Positions 1 through 64,000 of a DNA stretch of 64,000 nucleotides are shown in pieces. Numbering within the stretch: the first letter of the stretch is position 1; every line of letters starts with the position of its first letter. Under the pieces are notes generated by a model, which worked only from the letters and a program-made list of their open reading frames with translations, made no database searches and had not been told where the DNA came from. Source of the DNA: Aphrophora alni (Eukaryota; Arthropoda; Insecta; Hemiptera; Aphrophoridae). The DNA lies in NCBI GenBank assembly GCA_963513935.1, contig OY740769.1:37041120-37105119 (forward strand), given 5' to 3'. The translations under genes and the position numbers were made by a program.

Positions 1-120
1 CATTTATTTCAGAACAAAAAAGGTAAATGTTGTAACATAAAACACTAACACAAACTGAATAATAATGTTATATAAATTGATAAAAGTCATCATTTTGATA
101 TTTTACAAGTCTAAAATTTT

Positions 121-960
121 TTAAATCAAACAAGTAAATATTAAAGCAAATAAGTAAATATCGGGACTGTGTGGTAGACCCGAAAAGTGTATTTTCTTAC
201 CCTTCAAGTCATGAACACAAGTATACACCACACACTGAGGAGTAGGATTAGCTTTCTTACAAGTAACTGGGATGTAGTCAAGAAAATGTCTTTCAATTAA
301 TCCAACAGAATTCATAGTATTGCTGTGTCTTCCTGGTTTTGGTTTCATTTCCTCAAAGTGATATATTTCACTGATTTTTTAAACAATTAACATCCTGTAC
401 AAAAGGGGGCTCATCGCCCCTCCACATTTATTGCATAGAATACAGAGTTCCAAAGTCAGGTCCACAAAATGAAAAAAAAAATAAAGAAAAGTATAATATA
501 TCTTCCCCTTGTTCCTTGGAGTTGAGTAGTCTGATAAATACCGGTCGACTCTGTCCACACCGCCCATTGTATCATTGAAAGTAACAACACATTCTGGTCT
601 CATCATCTTCTCTCCGTTTTTTTTCTACCTCCACCAATTTTATTAAATGAATGGTTGAAAAGAGGGAAACCATTTCTTTATTCTTCCAAGCCATATCGGT
701 TACCTTCCCTCCTTGAAATCTGAATAAAAATATGTCTCCTTTCTTTTCTTCCGTCCTTTTCTTTATTTCAATCAGGAATTCTTTTCAGTTTAAGTTTACA
801 ATTCCATACATGTTTGTGCACTGTGAAATGAGGATTCAGCAAGTTCTGGTGTAGCATAAAAATGGTCAACAGTGAGGGAATAACCTTTACCTAACAGCTG
901 ATTTATCAGTGACATAACAATTTGGATTCAAATAAGACAACCGGGTGCATGATTATTTAG
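121..960 (-). pseudogene. Decayed piggyBac transposase (C-terminal half)
   Basis: Fragments of a piggyBac transposase read on the minus strand in several frames. Near 840-900 they read LLGKGYSLTVDHFYATPELA, which includes a catalytic-core Asp. Near 600-720 they read KVTDMAWKNKEMV. At 379-606 they read PECVVTFNDTMGGVDRVDRY, the most recognisable piggyBac signature. At 121-348 comes the C-terminal Cys-containing tail. Stops and frameshifts separate all of these, for example near 605 and near 790. I see no TTAA-flanked termini. The copy differs in sequence from the piggyBac elements at 32.6 kb and 41.2 kb. Confidence 0.85.
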
Positions 961-1954
961 GGTTTCTAGGCTTCATTCTTAATAAGAAAACTAACTATAA
1001 TGGTTGATGCTCATTAATTAACTGTGTAAAACACTCAGCTCAACAGATTTTCTACTAATGTGATTGGCACAGTTGTTGTGTTCACAACCCACTTTGAATT
1101 TAACATACTTTGGTCTATTATCTTCTTACTTAAATTATAGAATTGCTCTGTGGGATAATTCCATAAAACAAATGACATAAAGGGTCATCAGTTTACAAAA
1201 GCAAGCAGTAAAAATTATGGTTCATTTAGGCTGTCAAAATTCTTTCAAACTGGATTTAAAAACTACTTTATTTATTTTGACCTTTTCTTATATATATATA
1301 TACATTTTTGAATTAATTTTATATTATAAGTATAAGTGTTCTGCAACTCAAAACATTGATGTACATACATAAAACACACGTCATAAATGTGACTTCCGTG
1401 GTCAACAACACAGATTGACAGCTTTTGAAAAGCTGCCAACTGAGACTGGAATCGGGTTCTATTTCTATTTTTTGTTGAGCGCCAATAAGTTATTTTATAG
1501 AACTCAACGATAAAAATATTGGATGCCTTCTCCTAGATACATGGGCATAATGAACCTTTTATGCATTATGTGCTATATTTAAATCGTCGACTCAGAGCCA
1601 TTGCTGTCAACCACCTGCTTACTTCTGCAGATGTAATTGTGCTGGAAGTAGTGGTGTTCACGTTTTATTTCAGTGTTTCTGTTCTCTTGTTTTATAATAA
1701 ATGCTTGTAGTTATAAACATGAAAGAACAGTTGTTTAATACAGAATAGTTAATTGATGAAATTAAAGTTAAACAATTACTGTGAAATCAGACTATTATAA
1801 ATAATCTAATTTATAAATTATAGTAGTTTCCGAGTATTATAAATAGAGTTTTAAAGAAGACCCAATGGATTGAAGTTGGCTTATTATTCAACCCCAACTT
1901 CAATGACTTTGATGCTAAATCCAAAACATAGATTGTAAGCACAGATATTTGGTA
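961..1954. other. Unassigned stretch beside the piggyBac remnant
   Basis: No convincing coding frame, RNA gene or repeat structure is visible. The block at about 1380-1680 looks less AT-rich than its surroundings and contains a CTATATTTAAA TATA-like box followed by AATAAA about 130 bp later. This could be an old LTR or promoter remnant, but nothing else supports that. Confidence 0.3.
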
Positions 1955-2070
1955 TGTCAAAAAATATTAGAAGACTGGAGGGGAACTTTTCTACATTGTT
2001 GGGAGATGTCCCAAGCTTACATTGTCTATGGCTATAGCTAGATAATCATAATAAGTGATTTACAGTATGT
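1955..2070 (+). repeat. Repeat copy 1 of an inverted pair (partner 9120-9222)
   Basis: Segments such as GAAGACTGGAGGGGAACTTT, CTATGGCTATAGCTA and GTGATTTACAGTATGTTTTA recur in reverse complement at 9120-9222. This copy carries about 17 extra bases around GGGAGATGTCCCAAGC. Both copies sit close to Penelope-like sequence: a hammerhead-like motif at 2219 and a GIY-YIG fragment at 9368. They may be flanks or untranslated parts of one such family. Confidence 0.7.
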
Positions 2071-2374
2071 TTTATCTACTGTATATATCTACTGTATACT
2101 CTACTTCCATCCATATATATATTCAATCAGTATATACGCAACCAAAAGTAACCACTCCTCAAATCTCATTTTTCGTACTGAGCTCACTTTTTATATATAT
2201 ATAAATATCAGAAGATGACCGATGATGCCGCAAGGCGAAACAATTGTAGCTGTAACACTTAGAATATGTTGGTTTGGTTAAATATTTAAAATCGCGGGTA
2301 ATATAGTGGGGATAACTTTGGGTCAAATGCATATTTGATGATATTCAGTACCAAACAAAATAAATTTATAGATA

Positions 2375-3170
2375 AAATAGATTTCCAAATAAAAATAAAT
2401 AATAATGTATAACTTTTAAGATAAAATTTTAAAATAAAATGTTTATTAATTGTGTGTTATGTGAAATGATATGATCAAACACTTTTTAGGAAGTGAGATA
2501 GACATTTGAATCTAACGGTGGTTAAGATAGCTACATACGCAGTTTTAACCGGAATGAACAGGTTTTGGATTGCACGATGTGAGCAGTCAGTCAAAAAATG
2601 GGGCTTGATGCTGAAGGACCTACAGGAGGTAGTTCTCCGAGTTTTCTATTCAAAAATAAAAAAGTGTTTAAAACCAATATTTTTGTTAAAAACATAGTGT
2701 ACGAACATTCTTAAAAGTACTAATGACAATGTTTTATGTTTTTAAGATCGTAGTTGCTTAAAAATAAGGAAAAGACTAGGTTGTGCAACTTTGAACATGT
2801 GCTTTGTGCATACGGACAATAGACTGTTGTGTTTTACATGTTGTATGATAAATATTCATGTATAAATGTTCTGTTTGTTTAATAAATATCTATGTTAAAA
2901 TTTCAGTTTCAGTGTTCATTCAACCAGATCACTGAATGTACACTTTTGAAAGAACTCACACCCGAGATAAGATTTTAATTTAAATTCATTTTCAAAATTG
3001 GTAAGCGAAAGCTTCCTGGCGCCCGTAAATGCTGAGCAAACTTTTAAATGTTAACAGTAATTGTAAACTCATTTTTATTTCTTTTTAAAGTAACTTTAAT
3101 ATATGAACTTTAAAGGTCGTATATTTTCAATAGTTACATAGCTCATTTATATTATTAAAATAATTTTGAA
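2375..3170 (+). repeat. LTR-like repeat (TGGCGCCC family), 5' truncated copy
   Basis: This copy shares with other copies in the window an ATAGATTTCCAAA segment near 2377, an AATAAA followed by a TTTCAG motif near 2880-2910, a TACACTTTTGAAAGAACTCA segment, and CTGGCGCCCGTAAATGCTGAGC near 3017. TGGCGCCC is a typical primer-binding-site start for LTR retroelements. No gag or pol follows. The short ORF at 2506-2697 inside it looks incidental. Confidence 0.6.
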
Positions 3171-3583
3171 ACTTTAGCTTTATTGCTTTATTTAATCCTA
3201 GTTGAATAGTATTTCCCATTAGTGTTTATAGAACTAAACACTTACAGATTATAACCAGAGAAATGAAAATTATTTTTGTGAAATATAAATTACTACATTA
3301 TTGTATTTAATCAGTTGTAATAAAATAATAGGAATAAATAAAAATTAATTTTCATAGATGGAACTAAAATAAAGGTAAGTATCAGGAGTTAGATTTTAAA
3401 TGCTTGAAAAGGTATTAGTAGACACTGTGAAATGAAGAACTCTCATTGTTTTTTATATTTTATCACTATGGTAGACTGCAAGAAAAATATTACATAGAGA
3501 AAACTGGGCAAGATAATTATTAACATTTTTAACATCTAATAAAGGTCAATTTAATTCACTGCTTTGAACATATATTTATAGGA

Positions 3584-57418
<53,835 letters not shown>

Positions 57419-57629
57419 CTGTAAAATACCTTAAATTAATCCAAATAAAATTTAATATAGTTTATAATTATCATAAAAATAAATGCCCTCATGTGTTTGT
57501 CCAAGCAGAAAACCCGTGAAAAAGTAAGCAAGTGTTACACTGCCCAGAAAATGTGTGCCCCTTGTGCCCTATAACAATATAAATAAATATCAGCGGTTTT
57601 GAATTTTATTTATTTTTTAAAGAAAAGAA

Positions 57630-58990
57630 ATTAATGTTTGCTCAGCTTTAAGGGCGCCAGGAAGCGTTAGCTTACCAATTTTGAAAAGTTACAGTTTAAT
57701 TATTATTAACTAAATTATTCTCAGGGTCGTAGATACTTTTAAAACTGTACTCCCAAATGGTATAGTGGTAAATAAGAAGTCCTTTTATTTTTCTGAAACT
57801 GAACATGTAATTTATTCAATCATAGATTATTAACACACACACACATAAATTTGTCATTTGCAACTATATTATATTCAAATTTAAAATAATTTTGTCTTGA
57901 AGAGACAAAGTTTTTTGTGAATGACTCTACTTCAAAATAGTTGCAACTTTGCTTAATCAACTTTTATATGAGCATCTTTGTCTCATATTTTAAAATTATA
58001 ATGCTTTATTATTAAATTAGAATTTTTTTATTGAAACTTTAGATTAGACATTCTTGAAATATTTATGACATTTAAATTTACTTATCAAACAAAATTTTAA
58101 CATATCTTAATCATAATTAAAATTTTATCATTAGTCCTTTTTTTACAAAAATGATAAAATAAGATTTTCTGTTATTTGTGTTACCACTTTGTAGTCCTCT
58201 CCAAGTAGACTTTCCTTGTAACGTGAAGCCGCCTTCCTGCTGACTGAAGTTCGCCATGTTCAACGTAGTGCCTAAGTTGATTGTCTCAGATTTCAATTTA
58301 CGATTCATAACTATCGCACGTTTTGTCTCTACTATTAATACAGAGTTTATGTTTTAATACTGAGAGTCTCTCAGATTAGAAATACCGTTTAAATCGTTCA
58401 TATTTCTAACAAAGCTTATATCACACCACATGCTTAGCGTTCACTCTCAAAGTCTAACCATTTCACAAACGAAAAATACGTCTGTCCATCTCCAACATTG
58501 TTCAGTAACTGATTCTAATATTAACTGATTTCAAACTATTAGTAATTTACATTGTTTATTCTATAAAAATCACTACAAATTCCATTATCTACGAATTAAC
58601 TCTTTCACTAATCAAAACCACGTCTGTCCATTTCAGACGCTCTCGTGTAACTGTTGTTAACACTGTTTCTCCTCTAAGACTCTACTCACACTGCTCTCAT
58701 TAACCGACTGCTTGCATGCTTTTTGATTCCGGATATCACACACCTATCACGTGATTATAGCCTCAAACCCATAACCACTTGACAACAAGTATTTCACCTC
58801 ATAGAAGCACAGTTTCACCCAAATATTAAGTTTATCTTAAGACTAAACATTGGTATTAATATAAATACATTTTTTGGGAATTTATTTTTGATTTATTTCG
58901 TTATTCTAGAAACAGCCATAAAGACCATTTTCGCTTGACCTTATTTACTTTCGTTTGTTTTTGATCCAATTACATCACGCACGAATTTTA
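57630..58990 (-). repeat. LTR-like repeat (TGGCGCCC family), minus orientation
   Basis: GGGCGCCAGGAAGCGTTAGC near 57651 is the inverted end. ACTTTTAAAACTGTACTC, CTTTTATTTTTCTGAAACTG and, farther right, a GGAGAGGACTACAAAGTGGT-type segment (inverted) follow in the order expected for a reversed copy. The 5' TGTAA end is not distinct. Confidence 0.62.
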
Positions 58991-59144
58991 CCGCGAGTTT
59001 CATCTCATATACAAAAATTCAAAATATGCACATTACACCTAATAATCTACAAATCTTTATAAACAGACGGAATGTCTCTTTGTAAGCCCCAGTAGATATC
59101 TCCAATGGAGGATCATGGAGTATATTGTATCTTCTAAAGGAAAG

Positions 59145-62100
59145 TGACACAAGTCAAAATTATGAGTATTTTACTTTGTTTGTTTAAACGATCCCAAATT
59201 CTATGTAGTTTTATAAGAAAAAGCATCACATCTCAAAACACGCTGGTTTCTGCTAGAAAACCGACACTTGTCAGTAATGTCCTGGACTCTGTGAGGTAGG
59301 TATGTTAAGTTTCTCTGCAAAAACTACACTTTTTGAGTTGTGACATTATTTGCAATAATTTTATGCTTAGATTTTTTGTGAGTTTTATGTAAAAACATCA
59401 TTTTTAGAGTTGTGACATTTTTCTGCATTATAACCTTGCCATTTTCATTGTGAGTTGCTAGAAACATAGTACTATTTCGAGCTGTGACACTTTAGTTTTC
59501 AAATAATGTAAAATATTTCATACTAGTGTCTGTTCACTTAAATTTTATCTTCAGTTATGAGGTTTTTCTACATAAATATTTTGTGTTTTTTTATTACAAG
59601 AATCTTGTTTTAGTAAAACCACGTTTTGCTTTATTAATAATAATATCTACAAAACGTACAGAACCTAAACTAAAATTAGCAAAACAATTTGTTATTAAAT
59701 ATCCACTGTCACAGACAGGCCAAAATAAAGGGATTTCACACAAAAATGAAGGGAAAAAAATGGAGAGTTGTACTGAACACTGAAAATACAGAGGTTGTTG
59801 CTGTACCTTCACAAATTCATACTGTAAGCATTTTAGAAGGCATCCAATCTTTTTTTGATGGAAATAAAGTCAATAATTTTACAGAATCACCGCACTTCTC
59901 CAATCATCAAGAAAAACAATTTTTGTCAAATAATTAACAGTAGCAAAGATGAGTACCGTACAGCAGTTTTGATGATTCGGACGCAGATCTCCATTATGAG
60001 CCGAATAAATGTACAAAGACAAAACATGTCTTTCATTATGGAAGAAAAATGACACAAGTATCAAGCCAAGAAAAACCATATGTGCATATTTTAAATAGTT
60101 CAAATAGTAATAGCGAGAGAAATATTGATCAAAATGAGTTTTAATACAAATTTTCTAGAAAAAGTAGCACAATATCAAAAAAGAGGAAGAAAAATAGTAT
60201 CTGATAAAAATCACTGGTTGAAAAAAACTAAGCTATTGAAAAATTTCGACCAGGCCTATATTTTCATGTTAAAATCAAAGAAAGAGGTCCCAAAGAAAAA
60301 ACTGAAACCTCCTTGTGATGATCGATATAAGTTGAAATGTACCAAAAGCATGAGTCAAGAATTTTTTAATAATTTCTGGCAATTAAAAGATCAACATGAC
60401 TTTATTGCATCTCATATGCAAGCAATTCAACCAATTTACAGATACACAAAACCAGAGAAAGGGAAAACTATATAACACATTTTACTTCCAGGTAGACAAT
60501 AGATGTGTTAGAGTTTGCAAACTAGTTTCTTTTAAATACACTCGATATTTCAGACAGGCCCATATGCACTATCATAGACAAGAATGGATTTGTAATGGAA
60601 GATCTTCGAGGTAAACATAGGAAAAACAAAACGCTTGATATCGAAATTAAAGAAGGAATTAGAAGACACATACAATCAATCCCAAAATAGAGAGCCACTA
60701 TTTGAGAGAAAAAACAACTAGAGACTATACCATGAATATCAAAATGAGTGTAAACAAGAACAACCTCCATACGGCAATTACATAATGTATCATCAAATCT
60801 TTAACGAGGAGTTCAACATTTAAATGTTTAGGCCTACACTGACAAGGAGAAGACTATTAAACAATATGAAAAGCACATAATAGAAGAAGACTTTCGTGAT
60901 TCCAGAAGGAAGCCGCAAGTAAAAAGTAGGTGACAATGTTGTGGTTGCTTGCTACGATCTGCGAGCAGTTTTACCTTGTCCAAAGGGGGAAGTTTCCATT
61001 ATGTACTACAAATACAAATTAAACGTTTTTAACTTAACTGTTTGTGAGTTAAAAAATGACTATGCTACATGTTTTGTCTGGCATGAAGGGGAATGTAATA
61101 AAGGATCAAGCAAAATAGCGTCATGTGCTTCAAAGTTCATAAAGAATAAAGCAACCAATGTCAATGACAATGTGGAATTTATTTTCTACTCTGACAACTA
61201 CGGTGGCCAACAAAAAAACAAGTTCATATGTATTTATACGCTTTGGAGAAATACCCAATAAAATCCATAACATATATTTTTTTAATAAATGGCCATAGCC
61301 AGAATCAAGGAGACAGCGTTCATTCTATGATCGAAAAGCAGGTGAAAAAGGCTTTGAAATCTGGACCCATATATCGGCTGAGGCATTATGTCTTCCTTAT
61401 GAAAACGGCAAAAAAAAAATCTAGAAACCCCTATAAAATGGTTGAACTAAGTCATTCTGATTTCATTAATTTCAAAGACCTGTGGGACCAAATTGGAATA
61501 AATTCTACAGTTACAACTAAAGAGGAAAGGGTTTACATGAGTGACATAAAAATTGTGAAAGTTGACAGTCCTATAGTTTTGAATTAAGACTACTTTTGAT
61601 GAAAATAAAGAATACAAGAAGGTTTTTGTTCAAGACAACGCCAAAGAAGGTGAATTGAATGAAGAAGAAAAGTCTGATGTGAAACCAAAAACTAAAAGAA
61701 GAAGGTCAACTAGTGGGGGAAAAAGAAAGAGTTCTGAATGAAAGAAAAAGAAACGTGCAAGAGTTGTTGGAGAAAAACATCATCCCAAACTGTTACTCAT
61801 ACTTTTATAATCATTCTCTTTGATCAAAACTGGAAAGAAACAATCATTTTTAGTATTTCATTACTTTTTACATTTTAGTTTCAATTTTGACAGTCTCTGT
61901 TTTTTAGTTTTATCTCATAACACTTTCATTGTGTCATGGGAGTTGAACTTTATTGTTTCAAATAGTTTTGTAATCAAACACAGTTACTTATACTTGTGGT
62001 TTCATTTAATAGCTGTATAATGAATTTATATTCTTTAAACAATTTTTATTAATCACAAATATGTTAAAACTCATCTTCAAAGTAAGATAGCTGTGTTTTA

Positions 62101-62360
62101 TTGTGAAAATAAACCATTTTGTTTGTAAACACCATCAAGAGTCTTTATTTATCAAATTTATAACACTAAAATAAGTTGTGTTATTTGGAGAAAAACGACA
62201 CAACTCAAAATACGCATATTTTATATAAAAACTGTAATCCTCAATTTTTAAATTTAGCTTTGACAAAAAAAAATATATTTGCTTTGAGATTTAAAACAAG
62301 AAAATAAGAAGGAAGTTTATGATTGGTTTAAAGAAAAGACGACGTAAGTCAAATTAAAGT
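59145..62360 (+). mobile_element. Decayed DNA transposon with iterated subterminal motif
   Basis: The boundaries are set by a repeated motif, consensus GACACAACTCAAAATAC. Left copies are at 59145 and 59225 (plus) and 59329, 59401 and 59475 (minus). Right copies are at 62196 and 62339 (plus). Between the arrays is a broken transposase-like gene. No exact inverted termini or target duplication were found, so the ends are approximate. Confidence 0.55.
59689..61740 (+). pseudogene. Transposase-like protein (I believe DUF7869-type), inactivated
   Basis: Plus-strand fragments run in the order of a widespread, mostly uncharacterised insect protein family. They include KKLKPPCDDRYKLKCTKSMS and FFNNFWQLKDQHDFIASHMQ, then DNRCVRVCKLVSFKY. 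After frameshifts come RRHIQSIPK and YHQIFNEEFN, then YDLRAVLPCPKGEVSIMYYK, EFIFYSDNYGGQQKNKF, INGHSQNQGDSVHSMIEKQV and KKALKSGPIY. The SDNxGGQxxN and GHSQNxxDSxHSxIE motifs supply acidic residues typical of an RNase H-like transposase core. At least four frameshifts or stops (near 60475, 60690, 60820 and 61260) break it. The basic tail is KRRRSTSGGKRKSSE. I name the Pfam family from memory. Confidence 0.7.
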
Positions 62361-62384
62361 CTGTAAAAAATATTTGAGACAAGG

Positions 62385-63230
62385 GAAAGAAAAATTAAAA
62401 TAGATTTCCAAAATATAAATTTAAGGTAAAAAATGTTTAGTTATAAGATATAATAAATTTTAAAGTGAGATATTGTATTGTGAAAATAGACGATGCTTGT
62501 CGTCAAGCAAATGATTTGGACAGTGTCCGTGGGACCAGAAATGTGAACTCTGTGATAGCATTATGTAAAAAAGCAAGCATGCGTGGAGACATTTAGAAGG
62601 GAATATCTGAAGCAGAAAGACGTGTTTGTGAGAGTCTAGAGGCGGCATCTGACTTGGTCAGACTCATTTTTGTTTGAAAATATTATGTGAACAATGTAAA
62701 ATTAATGTTGATCAGATGTGTTTTAGTAAGAGTCTAGAGTTGGTATCTGAGATGGTAAGACGTGTTTTTCAGTAGTGAAAGAAAAATTTGTAGACAATGT
62801 AAGCTGTGTTAATGTGACTTTCTTGCAATATAGACATAGTAAATCATAAACAGTTTAGAATCAATTGATTGTAGAGTGTGTAGGAAATCGAGGACACATG
62901 AACATAGTAAAGTAATTATTTTTTTGTGATTGTGCATAGAGCACACGGTACGACTTGAATTTGGTCAGTGTATAGACAGTTTAACCGGTATTTTCAATCT
63001 GAAAGACGTTAAATATCAAAAAATAAACTCTATTTTTGTGATAGAGACGAAATGTGTGAAAACTATGAATTTGTAAAGTCAAATTGAGATTATCAACGGA
63101 AAGATTACGTAGTCTATAATGGACCTCTACCTCAAGAACGAGGACTGCACACCCAAAGGATGTTCACCCTGGAGATGGCTACAATGTGGTAACAAAAATG
63201 ATTGACAATCTTATTTTATCTTTTGTGTAA
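62385..63230 (+). repeat. LTR-like repeat, partial copy next to the transposon
   Basis: ATAGATTTCCAAAATATAAA near 62402, TGCTTGTCGTCAAGCAAATG near 62492 and CAGTGTCCGTGGGACCAGAA near 62520 match the 33662 copy. Its TGTAA start is missing, perhaps because of the element to its left. The copy fades near 63230. Confidence 0.65.
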
Positions 63231-63389
63231 AAAAGACTAAATTAATGATGAAAAGTAAATACGTTAAAATTTGTTTAAATAAGTAATTGTAACGTAATCA
63301 GTAATTTAAAAACATTTAATCTAACATTTTAATAGTGTAATAATTCAAAAATGGCTGTGTAGTTTTATTTAATGTTATTAATTTGTTAA

Positions 63390-64000
63390 TTTGCTCGACT
63401 ATAGGGCGCCAGGTTTGCTTTAGCATACCAATTTTGAAAAAAGAATGAATTTAATTATTTGAAAGAAAGAAAAAAATCTCTGGGGTCGCAAGTTCTTTTT
63501 ACAGTGTACTTACAGTGGATTTTGGTTTTAAATGAGAACACTTTGGCTGAAATGTTACAAAGAAAACATTTATTAAAGACAAGTAAGTTTTTATACATTA
63601 GCATTTGTTATAGAGACATATATCATGAAAACAACTATAGCTATCATCTTAGTTAAATTACTTTTTTATCTTCTCAGAGGGAGAACTGATCTTTTATTCT
63701 TTGAATTTAAAATTGACTCTAAGTTGCAACTAAAATTGATTTTATGAATAAAAACAAATTGAAATTCCTTTAATAAGGTTAAATATGTCATCAGACATTT
63801 ATTTCTTCTTTACATAAAAAGAAATTGCTATCCTTTATATATCAAATTTATATAATAAAAGTTAAGATATTAAACATTGTAAATTTCTATACAATAACAG
63901 AGTAAATATAATGTGTTATTTAACACTAGTTACCAGACCATAGTCATTGTACATAATTCAATGATGTTCCTGCAGCGTCCTAAAAATGCCATCGTTGTGT
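63390..64000 (-). repeat. LTR-like repeat, inverted copy running off the window
   Basis: AGGGCGCCAGG at about 63401 begins a minus-orientation copy. At the window end, AAATGCCATCGTTG and GACCATAGTCATTGTACATA are the reverse of segments at about 23310-23360 in the 22432 copy. It lies tail-to-tail with the 62385 copy. Confidence 0.68.

Noticed and set aside
59000..59140. Candidate signal-peptide exon of the protease (minus-strand ATGs near 59017 and 59116)
   Set aside because: Neither gives a convincing hydrophobic signal sequence ending at a GT donor in the required phase, so the first exon was not called.

Overview
This is an AT-rich eukaryotic window that is almost certainly from an insect. 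The evidence is one spliced host gene with very large introns and an insect-type repeat load (piggyBac, hAT, Ty3/gypsy, Penelope-like, pogo/Tigger-like MITE, tRNA-derived SINE). A hemipteran is plausible, because divergent cathepsin D-like proteases and this transposon mix are common there, but that is inference. I see no bacterial genes, CRISPR arrays or rRNA.

Host gene. The minus strand carries eight consecutive coding exons of a cathepsin D/pepsin-type aspartic protease. They lie at 57265-57418, 45448-45571, 41043-41164, 39426-39625, 39169-39303, 21782-21923, 6302-6391 and 3584-3730. Every junction has GT..AG sites and a matching codon phase. Together they give about 370 residues: propeptide, DTGS and DSGT catalytic loops, flap tyrosine, C-terminal domain and stop codon. 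The signal-peptide exon was not found and is probably to the right of the window. The gene spans at least 54 kb, and nearly everything else in the window lies in its introns.

Layout, left to right. 120-960: decayed piggyBac. 2.3-3.2 kb: LTR-like repeat. 3.6 and 6.3 kb: last two protease exons, with a Tigger-like MITE at 5.5 kb between them. 6.6-8.0 kb: LTR-like repeat carrying an ORF. 9.4 kb: Penelope GIY-YIG fragment. 10.9-12.6 kb: decayed gypsy pol. 12.8-13.2 kb: decayed Ulp1-like protease. 13.7-14.9 kb: piggyBac-type MITE. 16.9-21.5 kb: apparently intact hAT transposon with an 8-bp target duplication. 21.8 kb: protease exon. 22.4-24.0 kb: LTR-like repeat. 24.1-30.5 kb: composite element bounded by about 1-kb inverted arms, holding several small zinc-finger, zinc-ribbon and coiled-coil ORFs that share a TATATAAG-ATG leader. 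30.7-35.2 kb: LTR-like repeats and a second decayed piggyBac. 37.6-39.0 kb: LTR-like repeat. 39.2-41.2 kb: three protease exons. 41.2-44.0 kb: full-length but broken piggyBac with a tRNA-derived SINE inside it. 45.4 kb: protease exon. 46-47.5 kb: LTR-like repeat. 47.7-53.8 kb: very young, coding-free LTR retrotransposon with 2-kb LTRs. 54.9-55.7 kb: Penelope-type element with a hammerhead ribozyme motif. 57.3 kb: propeptide exon. 57.6-59.0 kb: LTR-like repeat. 59.1-62.4 kb: decayed transposase-like element. 62.4-64 kb: LTR-like repeats.

The best candidates for something undescribed are the 24.1-30.5 kb inverted-arm element with its repeated leader cassette, the hammerhead-bearing Penelope fragment whose inverted copy starts beside the predicted cleavage site, and the repeat family marked by TGGCGCCC, which keeps its LTR and leader but never shows gag-pol here.
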